NCBI GenBank assembly: GCA_963755395.1
Contig: CAVWJJ010000002.1
Span: 1,364,001-1,428,000, forward strand
From: DAHVFK01 sp963755395
Lineage (GTDB): Bacteria; Pseudomonadota; Gammaproteobacteria; Burkholderiales; SG8-39
Direction: 5' to 3'
Length of the DNA stretch: 64,000 nt
Shown: in pieces, positions 40,291-50,131 of the stretch
Position numbering within the stretch: position 1 is the first letter of the stretch
How the letters are laid out: each line of letters begins with the position of its first letter
The notes under the pieces: generated by a model
Database searches by the model: none
What the model was told of the DNA's origin: nothing
The model's input: only the letters and a program-made list of their open reading frames with translations
Program-made: the position numbers and the translations under genes

Positions 40291-42545
40291 GAAGGCGCAG
40301 CTTCATCCTCGGCGGCATCGGCCTGGGCGGCGCGCTGATCGTCGGCTGGGGCGTGCTGCCGCCGCGCAGCCGTCTGGGCGGGCGCGGCACGCTGCCGCCG
40401 CTGTACGGCGCCGTGTCGCTCAACGGCTGGGTGCGCATCGCGGCGGACGGAATGGTGGTGGTGGCGGTGCCGCGCTCGGAGATGGGACAGGGCGTCTATA
40501 CCGCGCTGCCGATGCTGGTGGCCGAAGAAATCGGGGTACCGCTTGCGCAGGTGCTGGTCGAGCAGGCGCCGATCGACGCGATCTACGGCAACGTCGCGGT
40601 GCTGGTCACGGGATTGCCGTTCCATCCCGACCAGGAGAACGGCGATCTCGCGCGCGCGAGCGAATGGATCGTCGCCAAGCTCGGGCGCGAGCTGGGCCTG
40701 CAGGTCACCGGCGGCAGCACCAGCGTGCGCGACGCCTGGCGCCCGATGCGCGAGGCCGGCGCGGCGGCGCGCGCGATGCTGATCGCGGCCGCCGCGAAGC
40801 AGTGGAACGCCGCGCCGGCGCAGTGCAGCGTCTCCGACGGCGTAGTCAGGCATCTCGACGGCCGCAGGCTTGCGCTGCGGGACCTGATCGGCGCGCTGCG
40901 CGAGGTGCCGTTGCCGGGCGAGGTGCGCCTCAAGCCGGCGCAGGACTTCGCTTTGGTCGGCAAGCCGGCGCCGCGGCTCGACGTGCCCGACAAAGTGACC
41001 GGGCAAGCGCGCTTCGGCATCGACGTGCGGCTGCCGGGAATGCTCTATGCGGCGCTGCGCGCCTGCCCCACGATCGGCGGCACCCTGCGCTACGTCGATC
41101 CCTCGCCCGCGCTCGCGCGGCCGGGCGTGGTGCGCGTCTCGACGCTCGCCGCAGCGGCCGGCGGCGCGCCCGCGGTGGCGGTGGTGGCCAACAGCTGGTG
41201 GACCGCGCAGCGCGCGCTGGAAATGCTGCGCATCGAATGGGACGAGGGCCCCAACGCCGAGATGTCGACCGAGTTGCTGCACGCGCGCATGCGCGGCGCG
41301 CTCGACGCCGAGGACGGATTCACCTTCTACGAGCGCGGCGACGGCGAGGCGGCGCTCAAGCGCGCGGTGCAGCTGATCGAAGCGGAGTACCGCGCGCCGC
41401 ACCTGGCGCACGCCGCGCTGGAGCCGATCAACTGCACGGCCCGCATGGCCGGCGGGCGGCTCGCGATCTGGGCGCCGACCCAGGTGCCGAGCGTGCTGCG
41501 CCACGTGGCGGCGCGCGCGGCGGGAATCGACGCGGACAAGGTCGACGTCAGCGTCACGCTGCTCGGCGGCGGATTCGGGCGGCGCCTCGAGGTCGACTTC
41601 GTGCCGCAAGCGGTCTGGCTGGCGCGCGACGTGTCCCCGGCCCCGGTGCAATTGATCTGGTCGCGCGAGGAGGACACGACGCACGATTTCTACCGCCCGG
41701 CGGCGGTGGCGAAGATGAAGGGCGGCCTGGACGCGAACGGCGCGCCGCTCGCGTGGGTGAGCAAGAGCGTAAGCGACGCGATCGTGCCGCAGTACGTGCG
41801 GCGCACATACCCCGCGTTCGCGCTCGATACGCCCGACAAGACCACCGTCGAAGGGCTGTTCGACCAGCCCTACGAGTTCCCGCACCGCCATTGCGCGCAC
41901 GTCACGCACCATACGCCCGTACCGATCGGCTTCTGGCGCAGCGTCGGGCACTCGCACAACGCGTTCTTCTGCGAGTGTTTTATCGACGAAATGGCCTATG
42001 CGGCCAGGCGCGATCCGCTGGATTTCCGGCGCCGGCTGCTGGCGCGCCACGCGCGCCACCGCCGCGTGCTCGAGCTCGCCGCGGCCAAGGCGCAGTGGGG
42101 AAGGGTGGGCCCGGGACGCGCGCACGGCATCGCGCTGCACGAGTCCTTCGGCTCGATCGTGGCGCAGGTCGCCGAGGTGTCGCTCGCGCGGGGGGGCGAG
42201 ATCCGCGTGCAGCGGGTGGTGTGCGCGCTCGACTGCGGCACGGCGGTGAACCCGGACATCGTGGCGCAGCAGGTGGAGAGCGGCATCGTATTCGGGCTCA
42301 CCGCCGCGCTGTACGGCGAGATCACGATCAACGCCGGCCGCGTCGAGCAGCAGAACTTCCCCCAGTACCGCATGCTCACGCTGGCCGCCACGCCGCGCAT
42401 CGAGACTCACCTGGTGCCGAGCGATGCGCCTCCGGGCGGGGTGGGCGAGGTGGCAACGCCGCCGATCGCGCCGGCGGTGGCGAACGCGCTTTTCCGCCTG
42501 ACCGGCCGCCGCCTGCGCTCGCTGCCGCTCAGGCTCGCGGCCTAG
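40287..42545 (+). CDS. Molybdopterin-binding subunit of a xanthine dehydrogenase-family hydroxylase (IorB-like)
   Basis: The 752-residue protein begins with a Tat-type signal (RRRSFILGG, then hydrophobic), so the enzyme may be exported to the periplasm. The two aldehyde-oxidase-type domains follow, with LLGGGFGRRLEVDF and a late GVGEVATPPIAPAVANALF carrying the catalytic Glu. IorB-like enzymes oxidise N-heterocycles or aldehydes by hydroxylation. The start is the GTG overlapping the small-subunit stop. The substrate is unknown. Confidence 0.87.
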   Translation: MRRRSFILGGIGLGGALIVGWGVLPPRSRLGGRGTLPPLYGAVSLNGWVRIAADGMVVVAVPRSEMGQGVYTALPMLVAEEIGVPLAQVLVEQAPIDAIYGNVAVLVTGLPFHPDQENGDLARASEWIVAKLGRELGLQVTGGSTSVRDAWRPMREAGAAARAMLIAAAAKQWNAAPAQCSVSDGVVRHLDGRRLALRDLIGALREVPLPGEVRLKPAQDFALVGKPAPRLDVPDKVTGQARFGIDVRLPGMLYAALRACPTIGGTLRYVDPSPALARPGVVRVSTLAAAAGGAPAVAVVANSWWTAQRALEMLRIEWDEGPNAEMSTELLHARMRGALDAEDGFTFYERGDGEAALKRAVQLIEAEYRAPHLAHAALEPINCTARMAGGRLAIWAPTQVPSVLRHVAARAAGIDADKVDVSVTLLGGGFGRRLEVDFVPQAVWLARDVSPAPVQLIWSREEDTTHDFYRPAAVAKMKGGLDANGAPLAWVSKSVSDAIVPQYVRRTYPAFALDTPDKTTVEGLFDQPYEFPHRHCAHVTHHTPVPIGFWRSVGHSHNAFFCECFIDEMAYAARRDPLDFRRRLLARHARHRRVLELAAAKAQWGRVGPGRAHGIALHESFGSIVAQVAEVSLARGGEIRVQRVVCALDCGTAVNPDIVAQQVESGIVFGLTAALYGEITINAGRVEQQNFPQYRMLTLAATPRIETHLVPSDAPPGGVGEVATPPIAPAVANALFRLTGRRLRSLPLRLAA

Positions 42546-43678
42546 TTGTCGCGCCGCCCGCGTCCTTGCTGGGACTGATCGTCCTGGCGCGGGCTCGCCT
42601 GGCGGGAATCGCCGCGCGTGTCGCCTTTCACTGGAGCAGGCTTCACGCGCTCGTGCGTCTCTTGTTGCGCCGGAGCGGGCTTGGCGCGCTCGCGCGTGTC
42701 GCGCTGTACCGGAGCGGCCTGGGTGCGCTCGCGCGTGTCGCGCTGTACCGGAGCGGCCTGGGTGCGTGTGCGCGTGTCGCGCTGCACCGGCGCCGGCCGG
42801 ACGCGCTGCGGGTAGCGCTGGGTCAGCTGCGGGCTGCGGTAGCTGATGCCCCTGCGATGCGCGGCCTCGTGCTGCCACGTGACCGGCGCGCCGCGGCCCA
42901 GCTCCTGCACGTGCCGGCGCTCGATCGCGGTCGTCGGCCGGTAGTAGTAGCTCTGGCGCACGATGTTCACCCGGTGCTCGCGCCAGTCGAAGGCGCCGAA
43001 GAAGAATCCGGTCGAGACGCGTATGCCACCGCCGAAGTAGATGGCGACCGAGAGCCCCGGACGCACCCGGTAGCCGGGCCACGGCGCCCAGCGTACCGGC
43101 GGATACGCCGGCCACCACCAGCCGCCGTACACCAGCAGCGGGTCGTAGTAGGGCACGTAGACCAGCTGCGGATTGGCCGGCTCGATGGCGATCGTTCCGG
43201 CCTGCTGCGACACCAGCATGCCGTCATCGCTGGCGAGGTTGCCGGAGGCGAGCGCACGCTCGCGCAGGCGCTGCACCGTGTCCATCACGTACGGTTCCTG
43301 CTCGAGGAAGGCTTCGCCGAGCGACTGCGTCCAGTCGAGGCGCTCGTCCATCATCGACAGGATGCGCGGGAACGCCACCAGCGACTTCACGCTCGGATCC
43401 CAGTCCTCGGCCTCGACCGCGCGTACCGCGTCGTCGCCCTGCAAGCCGGGGTGCACGTCCGCCCAGCGCGCGGCCTTGACCACTTCGAGCGGATAGGTAG
43501 CCGCCATCAGGATCTGCGACAGCAGCGGGTCCGGATAGAGCGCGATGGGAGCAAGCATCTGGTCGAGCTGAGCCTGCGTATAGCCCTGCGCCGGAGCCGG
43601 TGCTGCCTGCGCGAACGCCGCCTGCCCGCCGAACACCAGCAGCAGCGAAAGCAGCCACCGAACGAGACGTATTTGCAT
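42542..43678 (-). CDS. DUF3300-family exported protein with C-terminal 13-residue repeats
   Basis: The 378-residue protein has a signal peptide (about 1-23) and a DUF3300 domain (about 38-260) with MLAPIALYPDPLLSQILMAA, VMDTVQRLRERALASGNLA and a Trp/Tyr-rich NPQLVYVPYYDPLLVYGGWW. The Arg/Gln/Pro-rich tail contains 13-residue repeats (RTQAAPVQRDTRE type). Function is unknown; the family is envelope-located. It converges on the molybdenum subunit gene and is divergent from a small exported protein. Confidence 0.85.
   Translation of the reverse strand: MQIRLVRWLLSLLLVFGGQAAFAQAAPAPAQGYTQAQLDQMLAPIALYPDPLLSQILMAATYPLEVVKAARWADVHPGLQGDDAVRAVEAEDWDPSVKSLVAFPRILSMMDERLDWTQSLGEAFLEQEPYVMDTVQRLRERALASGNLASDDGMLVSQQAGTIAIEPANPQLVYVPYYDPLLVYGGWWWPAYPPVRWAPWPGYRVRPGLSVAIYFGGGIRVSTGFFFGAFDWREHRVNIVRQSYYYRPTTAIERRHVQELGRGAPVTWQHEAAHRRGISYRSPQLTQRYPQRVRPAPVQRDTRTRTQAAPVQRDTRERTQAAPVQRDTRERAKPAPAQQETHERVKPAPVKGDTRGDSRQASPRQDDQSQQGRGRRDN
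42620..42820 (-). repeat. 39-bp tandem repeats inside the DUF3300 gene
   Basis: The two clearest 39-base units are adjacent and identical (42686-42724 and 42725-42763), with diverged copies on either side. Each encodes 13 residues of the disordered tail. They keep frame, so they are coding repeats and could change copy number by slippage. Confidence 0.75.
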
Positions 43679-43857
43679 GGAGACTCTCCTCTTGTCGATG
43701 GCGCAATCTAACCCGGCGTACGCAGGCGAGTATTGACAAAATGCAACCGGATGTAATCCAGGGGCAGAGGCAGAAACGTATCTTTACTTTGGGACAGAAC
43801 CATCCGGGCGGACCCCGGTCTATGATTCAACGGGTGATAACGCATTGGAGGATTGCG

Positions 43858-44223
43858 ATGCGAAGCGTGAAAGCGAGCCTGATCGTTGCTGCGGCGGCAG
43901 CTGCCGTCGCGCTGGCGGCGCCGGCGTACGCGTACCACGGGCACGGTGGCTGGCACGGCCATGGCGGTGTGCGCTTCGGCCTCTATTTCGGCGGACCGCT
44001 TTACTGGGGCGCGCCGTATTACTACCCGCCCTATTACTATCCGCCTGCCGTGGTGGTGCCGCAGTCGCCGCCGGTGTACGTCGAGCAGGGCGAACAGAGC
44101 GGGCAGGCGCCAGCCGCGCAGGGCTGGTGGTACTTTTGCCGCGAATCGAATGCATACTATCCGTATGTGAAGCATTGCCCGGCCGGGTGGGAGCGGGTCA
44201 GCCCCCAGCCGCCGGCGCAGTGA
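43858..44223 (+). CDS. Small exported Tyr/Pro-rich hypothetical protein
   Basis: The 121-residue protein has a signal peptide (about 1-26), a His/Gly-rich start (YHGHGGWHGHGG), a Tyr/Pro-rich middle and a C-terminal FCRESNAYYPYVKHCPAGWE with two cysteines. Proteins of this shape are common in Betaproteobacteria next to glycine-zipper lipoproteins, as here. Function is unknown. A TTGACA-like -35 lies about 120 bases upstream, and a GGAGG site precedes the ATG. Confidence 0.7.
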   Translation: MRSVKASLIVAAAAAAVALAAPAYAYHGHGGWHGHGGVRFGLYFGGPLYWGAPYYYPPYYYPPAVVVPQSPPVYVEQGEQSGQAPAAQGWWYFCRESNAYYPYVKHCPAGWERVSPQPPAQ

Positions 44224-44236
44224 CCCGGAGACAACG

Positions 44237-44734
44237 ATGAAGCTCAGATCGAGACATGCGGCGCTCGGCGCCGCGCTCCTGCTCAGCGCCTGCGTGACGG
44301 TGCCGGAGGGCCCGAGCGTGATGGTGCTGCCGGGCAGCGGCAAGAACTTTGACCAGTTCCAGCTCGACGATTACTCCTGCAAGCAGTTCGCCAAGGCGTC
44401 GATCGGCGGCAGCAACGCGCAGCAGGCCGCGAACGAGAGCGGGCTGAAGAGCGCCGCGGTCGGCGCCGCAGTCGGCGCTGCCGCCGGCGCCCTGATGGGC
44501 GGGCACGAAGGCGCCGGATCGGGCGCAGGCGCCGGGCTCGCGGTCGGCGCGCTCGCCGGCAGCGGCGCGGCGCAAAGCTCGGCGGGCAACCTGCAGCAGC
44601 GCTACGACACCGCTTACGTGCAGTGCATGTACGCCAAAGGCAATCGCGTGCCGGTCTACGGCGGCATGCAGCAGGCCCCTGCGCGCGGCTACAGCGCGCC
44701 GCCCCCGCCTCCGCCACCGCCCCCATCGCGCTGA
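44237..44734 (+). CDS. Glycine-zipper lipoprotein
   Basis: The 165-residue protein has a lipobox LLLSAC (Cys at residue 19), a cysteine at 48, a Gly/Ala-rich glycine-zipper segment (about 74-112, AAVGAAVGAAAGALMGG and similar) and a Pro-rich end. Such proteins insert in or associate with the outer membrane. It follows the preceding exported protein by 13 bases, probably as one operon. No specific function is known. Confidence 0.78.
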   Translation: MKLRSRHAALGAALLLSACVTVPEGPSVMVLPGSGKNFDQFQLDDYSCKQFAKASIGGSNAQQAANESGLKSAAVGAAVGAAAGALMGGHEGAGSGAGAGLAVGALAGSGAAQSSAGNLQQRYDTAYVQCMYAKGNRVPVYGGMQQAPARGYSAPPPPPPPPPSR

Positions 44735-44748
44735 GCGCGGGCGGAGGT

Positions 44749-44790
44749 TTGACCCAGGTCAACGGCGGCCGGCGGCCGCGCGTCTATTGT
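44749..44790 (+). promoter_or_regulatory. FNR/Dnr-type site with -10 box upstream of the MacA-like gene
   Basis: TTGACCCAGGTCAA is a palindromic FNR/Dnr-type site (TTGAC-N4-GTCAA), and TATTGT at 44785-44790 has the spacing of a class II activated promoter. The MacA-like ATG lies 36 bases further on. Confidence 0.6.
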
Positions 44791-44826
44791 TCGGTTGCGG
44801 GTCAGTTCGCCCGCAACGATCGATAG

Positions 44827-46056
44827 ATGGCCGCAAACGACTCCCAGCCCGACGTCCGCCGCGCGCGCCTCGCGCGCGCGCTGCTCGTCGTCGCCGTGCT
44901 CGGTGCGGCGGCGTTCTTCGCCCGCAACCTGATCCTCGGCAAGCCAGCCCGGACCGTGACCGCCGTTCGCGGCGAGCTGACCCAGACCGTGGTGGCGAGC
45001 GGACGACTCATCACGCCGCAGCGCGTTTCGGTCGGCGCGACCATTACCGAGCGCGTGGCGCGCATTCCGGTCGAGGAGGGCCAGACGGTCAAGCGCGGCG
45101 AGATCCTGATCGAGCTGGACGACACCGACGAGCGCGCCGCGCTGGCGCAGGCGCAGGCCGCGGTGGCGCAGGCGCAGGCGAAGCTGCGCCAGATGCGCGA
45201 GGTGGCGCTGCCGGCGGCCGAGCAGGCGCTCGCGCAAGCGCGAGCGACCGCAGTGCAGGCGCGCCAGAACTACGACCGCACCAGCGCGCTGCGCGAGAAG
45301 GGCTTCGTTGGCGAGGCGCAGCTGGAAGACGCGCGCCGCGCGCGCGACGTGGCGGACAGCCAGCTGCGCGCGGCCGAGCTGCAGGTGGCCTCCAACCGCC
45401 CCACGGGCAGCGACTATGCTATGGCGCAGACGGCGCTCGAGCAGGCGCGCGCGAGCCTGGCGGCGGCGCAGGCGAAGCTGGCGCAGACGGTGATCTACGC
45501 CCCGGCCGATGGCGTGCTGATCAGCCGCAGCGTCGAGTCGGGCAACGTGGTCCAGCCGGGCAAGGAGCTGATGGCCCTCGCGCCCTCGGGCGAGACGCAG
45601 ATCGTGGTGCAGATCGACGAGAAGAACCTGTCCCTGCTGGCGCTCGGGCAGAAGGCGCTTGCCTCGGCCGATGCATTTCCGGACAAGCGCTTCGCGGCCG
45701 AGGTGATCTACATCAACCCCGGTGTCGACCCGCTGCGCGGCTCGGTCGAGGTCAAGCTCAAGGTGCCGCAGCCGCCGGCCTTCCTGCGCCAGGACATGAC
45801 GGTCTCGGTCGACATCGAGGTCGCGCACCGCAGCGACGCGGTGACCGTCCCGACCGACGCCGTGCGCGACGCGACCGGCGCGCAGCCGTGGGTGCTCGCG
45901 CTGAACGGCCGCCGTGCGGTTCGCCGCCCGGTCAAGCTCGGCTTGCGCGGCGACAGCAGGATCGAGATCCTGGCCGGAGTGGCGCCCGGCGACCTGCTGA
46001 TCCCGGCCAGCGACGCGCTCGTCAAGCCCGGCCAGCGAGTGCGCGCGGCGAGATGA
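44827..46056 (+). CDS. MacA-like periplasmic adaptor (HlyD family)
   Basis: The 409-residue membrane-fusion protein has an N-terminal membrane helix (about 17-34), a biotinyl-lipoyl-like segment, a long alpha-helical hairpin rich in Ala/Gln/Glu (about 95-185) and beta-barrel domains. It links an inner-membrane ABC transporter to an outer-membrane channel, as MacA does. It overlaps the permease gene by ATGA. No TolC gene is present here. The FNR-type site upstream suggests low-oxygen or nitrosative control. Confidence 0.87.
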   Translation: MAANDSQPDVRRARLARALLVVAVLGAAAFFARNLILGKPARTVTAVRGELTQTVVASGRLITPQRVSVGATITERVARIPVEEGQTVKRGEILIELDDTDERAALAQAQAAVAQAQAKLRQMREVALPAAEQALAQARATAVQARQNYDRTSALREKGFVGEAQLEDARRARDVADSQLRAAELQVASNRPTGSDYAMAQTALEQARASLAAAQAKLAQTVIYAPADGVLISRSVESGNVVQPGKELMALAPSGETQIVVQIDEKNLSLLALGQKALASADAFPDKRFAAEVIYINPGVDPLRGSVEVKLKVPQPPAFLRQDMTVSVDIEVAHRSDAVTVPTDAVRDATGAQPWVLALNGRRAVRRPVKLGLRGDSRIEILAGVAPGDLLIPASDALVKPGQRVRAAR

Positions 46057-47265
46057 ACCGCCTCGCGCGGTTCGAGCTGATCGTCGCCTTCCGCTTCATG
46101 CGCGAAGGGCTGGTGCAGACGCTGCTCATCGTCCTCGGCGTGGGACTGGGCGCCGGCGTCATCATCTTCATGTCGGCCGCGCTCGCCGGGCTGCAGGCGA
46201 ACATCATCCGCCGCACGCTCAACTACATGGCGCCGATCGTGATCATTCCGCCGGAGCAGGTGGCCCGCCCACAGCGCGGCGGCGCGGACACGGCAGCGCT
46301 GGTGCAGCCGCGCGCGCAGCAGTTGCGCTCGATCGACCAGTGGCAGAAGTTTCGCCAAGAGGTGGAGCGCGTGCCCGGCGTGACCACGGTCACCGCGGTC
46401 GCCTCCGGCCCGGGCTTCGCCTTGCGCGGCGACGCCAACAAATCGGTCAACATTGTCGGCATCGAGCCCGACACCTATCTGCGGGTGATCGGCCTGGGCG
46501 ACAAGATCGTCGCCGGCACGCTCGCGCTCGGCGCGAGCGACATCGTCATCGGCACCGAGCTGGCGAAGGACCTGGGTGCCGGCGTGGGCGACAAGCTGCG
46601 CCTCAGTACCGCGACCGGCGGCTCGGAGACGCTCAGCGTGGCCGCGATCTTCGACTTCGGCAACAAGGCGGTGAACGAGCGCAACGTCTACGTCTCGCTG
46701 CGGCTGGCGCAGAACCTGCTCGACCTCGCGGGCGGGGTCTCCAGCATCGAGCTGCGCGTCGCCGATCCCTTCGATGCCGAGCAAATCGCGCAGAACATCG
46801 AAGCGCGCACGGGCCTCGAGGCCGACAGCTGGATCAAGACCAACGCCCAGTTCTTCACCGCGATGTCGGCGCAGATCGTCACCAACACGCTGATCCGCGT
46901 CTTCGTCGGACTCACCGTGGCGCTCGGCATCGCCAGCGTGCTGGTCGTTTCGGTGGTGCAGAAGTCCAAGGAAATCGGCATCCTGCGCGCGATGGGCGCC
47001 TCGCGCGGGCAGCTGTTGCGCGTGTTTCTGATCCAGGGCGCGTTCATGGGCCTGGTCGGGTCGCTGCTCGGATCGGCGCTGGCGTACGTGTTCCTGGTGG
47101 TGTTCCGCAGCATCGCCGTCAACCCCGACGGCACGCCGATGTTCATCATCCAGATGGAGCCATCGCTCTATCTGCTCGCATCGGCGGGCGCCACGCTGGT
47201 AGGCACGCTCGCGGCGGTGACGCCCGCGCGACGCGCCGCGCGGCTCGATCCCGCGGTGGCGATCC

Positions 47266-47273
<8 letters not shown>
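46053..47273 (+). CDS. MacB/LolC-like ABC transporter permease
   Basis: The 406-residue permease has the FtsX/MacB layout: one N-terminal helix (about 18-42), a large periplasmic domain (about 43-280) and three C-terminal helices. The last part contains SKEIGILRAMGASRGQLLRV, the coupling-helix region. It works with the adaptor and the ATPase encoded on either side. Unlike E. coli MacB, the ATPase is a separate protein. It overlaps the ATPase gene by eight bases. Confidence 0.87.
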
Positions 47274-48000
<727 letters not shown>

Positions 48001-48042
48001 CGTAATCAACGATCTGTAAGATTGGTCCGAAGGAGGTCACGC

Positions 48043-48564
48043 ATGAAGAACATGTTCATTGCCTTCCTGCTCGGAATCATCGTCGGGGCGGCAGGCTACT
48101 GGTTCATGCTGCAGCAGCCGGTGCAGCATGCGGGAGAGACCGCACAGCAGAAGGCCGCCGCGGCCGCCAAGGCGGCTTCGGATGCCGCCGCGCAGGCGCG
48201 GCAGGCCCTGGCGGCGAAGCTCGACGCGCTGCAGCTGAGTGCAGACGACATCCGCGACGAGCTGAAGCAGACGGGCGAGGTGGTGCGGCGCAAGGCGCGC
48301 GAGATCGGCCAGGCCGCCACCGACGCGGCCACCGATACGCGCATCACCGCCGAGGTCAAGCGCAAGCTGCTCGCCGACCCGGCGCTGTCGGCGCTCGACG
48401 TCTCGGTCAACACCACCAGCGGGCGCGTGACGCTGTCGGGCAAGGTGTCCTCGGCGGACCAGATCGGCAAGGCGATGCTGCTGGCGCTGGAGGCCGACGG
48501 CGTGCGCGAGGTGGTCTCGACGCTTCAGGTCACCGGCGCGCAGCCACCGGCGAAAAGCGGCTGA
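48043..48564 (+). CDS. BON-domain protein with N-terminal anchor
   Basis: The 173-residue protein has a hydrophobic N-terminal segment (about 5-24), an Ala-rich coiled coil (about 35-100) and one BON domain (about 105-165, DTRITAEVKRKLLADPALSA). BON proteins attach to membranes or lipids and maintain the envelope. An AAGGAGG site precedes the ATG. It lies 42 bases after the ABC ATPase and may belong to the same transcript. Confidence 0.82.
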   Translation: MKNMFIAFLLGIIVGAAGYWFMLQQPVQHAGETAQQKAAAAAKAASDAAAQARQALAAKLDALQLSADDIRDELKQTGEVVRRKAREIGQAATDAATDTRITAEVKRKLLADPALSALDVSVNTTSGRVTLSGKVSSADQIGKAMLLALEADGVREVVSTLQVTGAQPPAKSG

Positions 48565-48573
48565 GCGCGGGCA

Positions 48574-49398
48574 ATGCACGCGACGCTCGAGCTCGGCGAC
48601 CTGGGTGTCCACCGCCTCGGCTTCGGCGCGATGCGCGTGTGCGGCCCCAACGTGTGGGGAGCGCCGAAAGACCGCGCCGCGGCGCACCGCGTGCTGCGGC
48701 GCGCGCTCGAGCTCGGAATCGATTTCATTGACACTGCCGACAGCTACGGTCCGTACGTCGATGAGACGCTGATCGCCGAAGCGCTGCATCCGTATCCTGC
48801 AGGCCTGGTGATCGCGACCAAGGGCGGGCTGCTGCGCCCGACGCGCCATGCCTGGGACCCGGACGGACGGCCGGAGCACCTGCGCCGCGCGCTCGAGGGC
48901 AGCCTGGCGAGGCTCAAGCTGGAGCGCGTCGACCTGTACCAGTTGCACGCGCCGGACCCCAAGGTGCCGTTCGCCGAGTCGGTCGGCTGCCTAGCCGAGC
49001 TTCAGCGTGCGGGCAAGATCCGCCACCTCGGCCTGTCGAACGTATCGCTGGCGCAGCTCGCGCAGGCGCGCCGCATCGCGCCGATCGTGTCGGTGCAGAA
49101 CCGCTACAACCTGGGGGACCGGAGTTCGGAGGACGTGCTCGCCGCCTGCGAGCGGCTCGGCATCGCGTTTCTGCCCTGGTACCCGCTCGGCGCGGGAAGC
49201 AGCCTGCGCTCGGCGCGGGCGAAGAAGGTCGCCGCACGCCATGACGCGACGCCGGCCCAGGTCGCGCTCGCCTGGCTGCTTGCGCGCTCGCCGGCGATGC
49301 TGCCGATCCCGGGCACCGCCTCGCTCGCGCACCTGGAAGAGAACGCGCGTGCCGCCGGGCTCGAGCTTTCGGCCCAGGACATCGCCGAGCTCGGTTAG
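48574..49398 (+). CDS. Aldo/keto reductase
   Basis: The 274-residue TIM-barrel protein has the AKR motifs GIDFIDTADSYGPYVDETLI (catalytic Asp and Tyr), a lysine in VIATKGGLLRP, and the C-terminal IPGTASLAHLEENARAAGLE. It reduces aldehydes or ketones with NADPH; the substrate is unknown. It follows the BON gene by nine bases, with no promoter seen between. Confidence 0.9.
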   Translation: MHATLELGDLGVHRLGFGAMRVCGPNVWGAPKDRAAAHRVLRRALELGIDFIDTADSYGPYVDETLIAEALHPYPAGLVIATKGGLLRPTRHAWDPDGRPEHLRRALEGSLARLKLERVDLYQLHAPDPKVPFAESVGCLAELQRAGKIRHLGLSNVSLAQLAQARRIAPIVSVQNRYNLGDRSSEDVLAACERLGIAFLPWYPLGAGSSLRSARAKKVAARHDATPAQVALAWLLARSPAMLPIPGTASLAHLEENARAAGLELSAQDIAELG

Positions 49399-49528
49399 CG
49401 CCGCACTGTCGGCAAATTGCGACGCATATAACGCTTGAATTACAGCGCGGGGCGCATTGCGCGTCGTCACGAGGCGACACAATCGCACCGCGCGGCAAGA
49501 AGCTGAATCCGATCTAAGTCACTGATCG

Positions 49529-49597
49529 AGCACCGCTTAGGTGCTGCTGGCACGGCGATTGCGGGGATTGCGCTGCGGGGGCCCACAAGGCCCCCGC
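49529..49597 (+). other. Two hairpins in the region before the EF-hand/BON gene
   Basis: AGCACC/GGTGCT (49529-49545) and GCGGGGGCC/GGCCCCCGC (49575-49597) form stems with five-base loops. The second lacks a T-tract, so it is either a weak terminator for the previous operon or part of a structured 5' leader. The rest of this 228-base gap shows nothing else clear. Confidence 0.45.
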
Positions 49598-49626
49598 GCT
49601 GTATCCACTCGTGAAAGGAGCAAGCG

Positions 49627-50106
49627 ATGAAAAAAGGTCTACTTGAGCAAGCCGTCCTCGCCGCGACGTTCGTCCTGTTCGCCCTGCCGGCAGCGGCGGC
49701 GAACGCAGGCCGGGCCGGCGACTTCGCCGCGCTCGACGCGAACCACGACGGCTATCTGTCGAAAAGCGAAACAAGCAGTATGAAGGGCTTCGACAAGGCG
49801 TTCGACGAGGCCGACGCCAATCACGACGGCAGGCTGGACCGCGACGAGTTCGTCAAGGCCGGCGCGATCTACGACCGGATCCGGCTCGGTCACTACGTCG
49901 ACGACAGCGTGATTACCGCGAAGGTCAAGGCCGCGCTGGTGAAGGAAGAGAATCTCAAGGGCTTCGACATCAGCGTCGAGACCCAGGGCGGCCAGGTGCT
50001 GCTGTCCGGGTTCGTCAGCAGCCCGCAGTTGCGCTCGCGTGCGGTGAAGATCGCCATGGGCGTCGACGGCGTGCGCGACGTGCACGATGGCATCGTGGTC
50101 CAGTGA
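49627..50106 (+). CDS. Exported EF-hand plus BON-domain protein
   Basis: The 159-residue protein has a signal peptide (about 1-26), two EF-hand loops (DANHDGYLSKSE near 38 and DANHDGRLDRDE near 63) and a BON domain (about 90-159). It would bind calcium in the periplasm and contact lipids or the cell wall through BON. Joining both domains in so small a protein is unusual. An AAAGGAG site precedes the ATG. The next gene is convergent. Confidence 0.82.
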   Translation: MKKGLLEQAVLAATFVLFALPAAAANAGRAGDFAALDANHDGYLSKSETSSMKGFDKAFDEADANHDGRLDRDEFVKAGAIYDRIRLGHYVDDSVITAKVKAALVKEENLKGFDISVETQGGQVLLSGFVSSPQLRSRAVKIAMGVDGVRDVHDGIVVQ

Positions 50107-50131
50107 GTCCGCACGGCGCGCCGCAGCGCGC

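Noticed and set aside
42620..42820. Possible CRISPR-like repeats
   Set aside because: The units are adjacent without spacers and keep the reading frame of the DUF3300 gene.
40230..43118. Long minus-strand open frame antisense to the molybdenum hydroxylase
   Set aside because: The translation is Arg/His-rich with no domain, while the plus strand encodes clear hydroxylase subunits.
49575..49597. Rho-independent terminator for the aldo/keto reductase operon
   Set aside because: The stem is strong but no T-tract follows and it lies nearly 180 bases beyond the stop; called only a hairpin.
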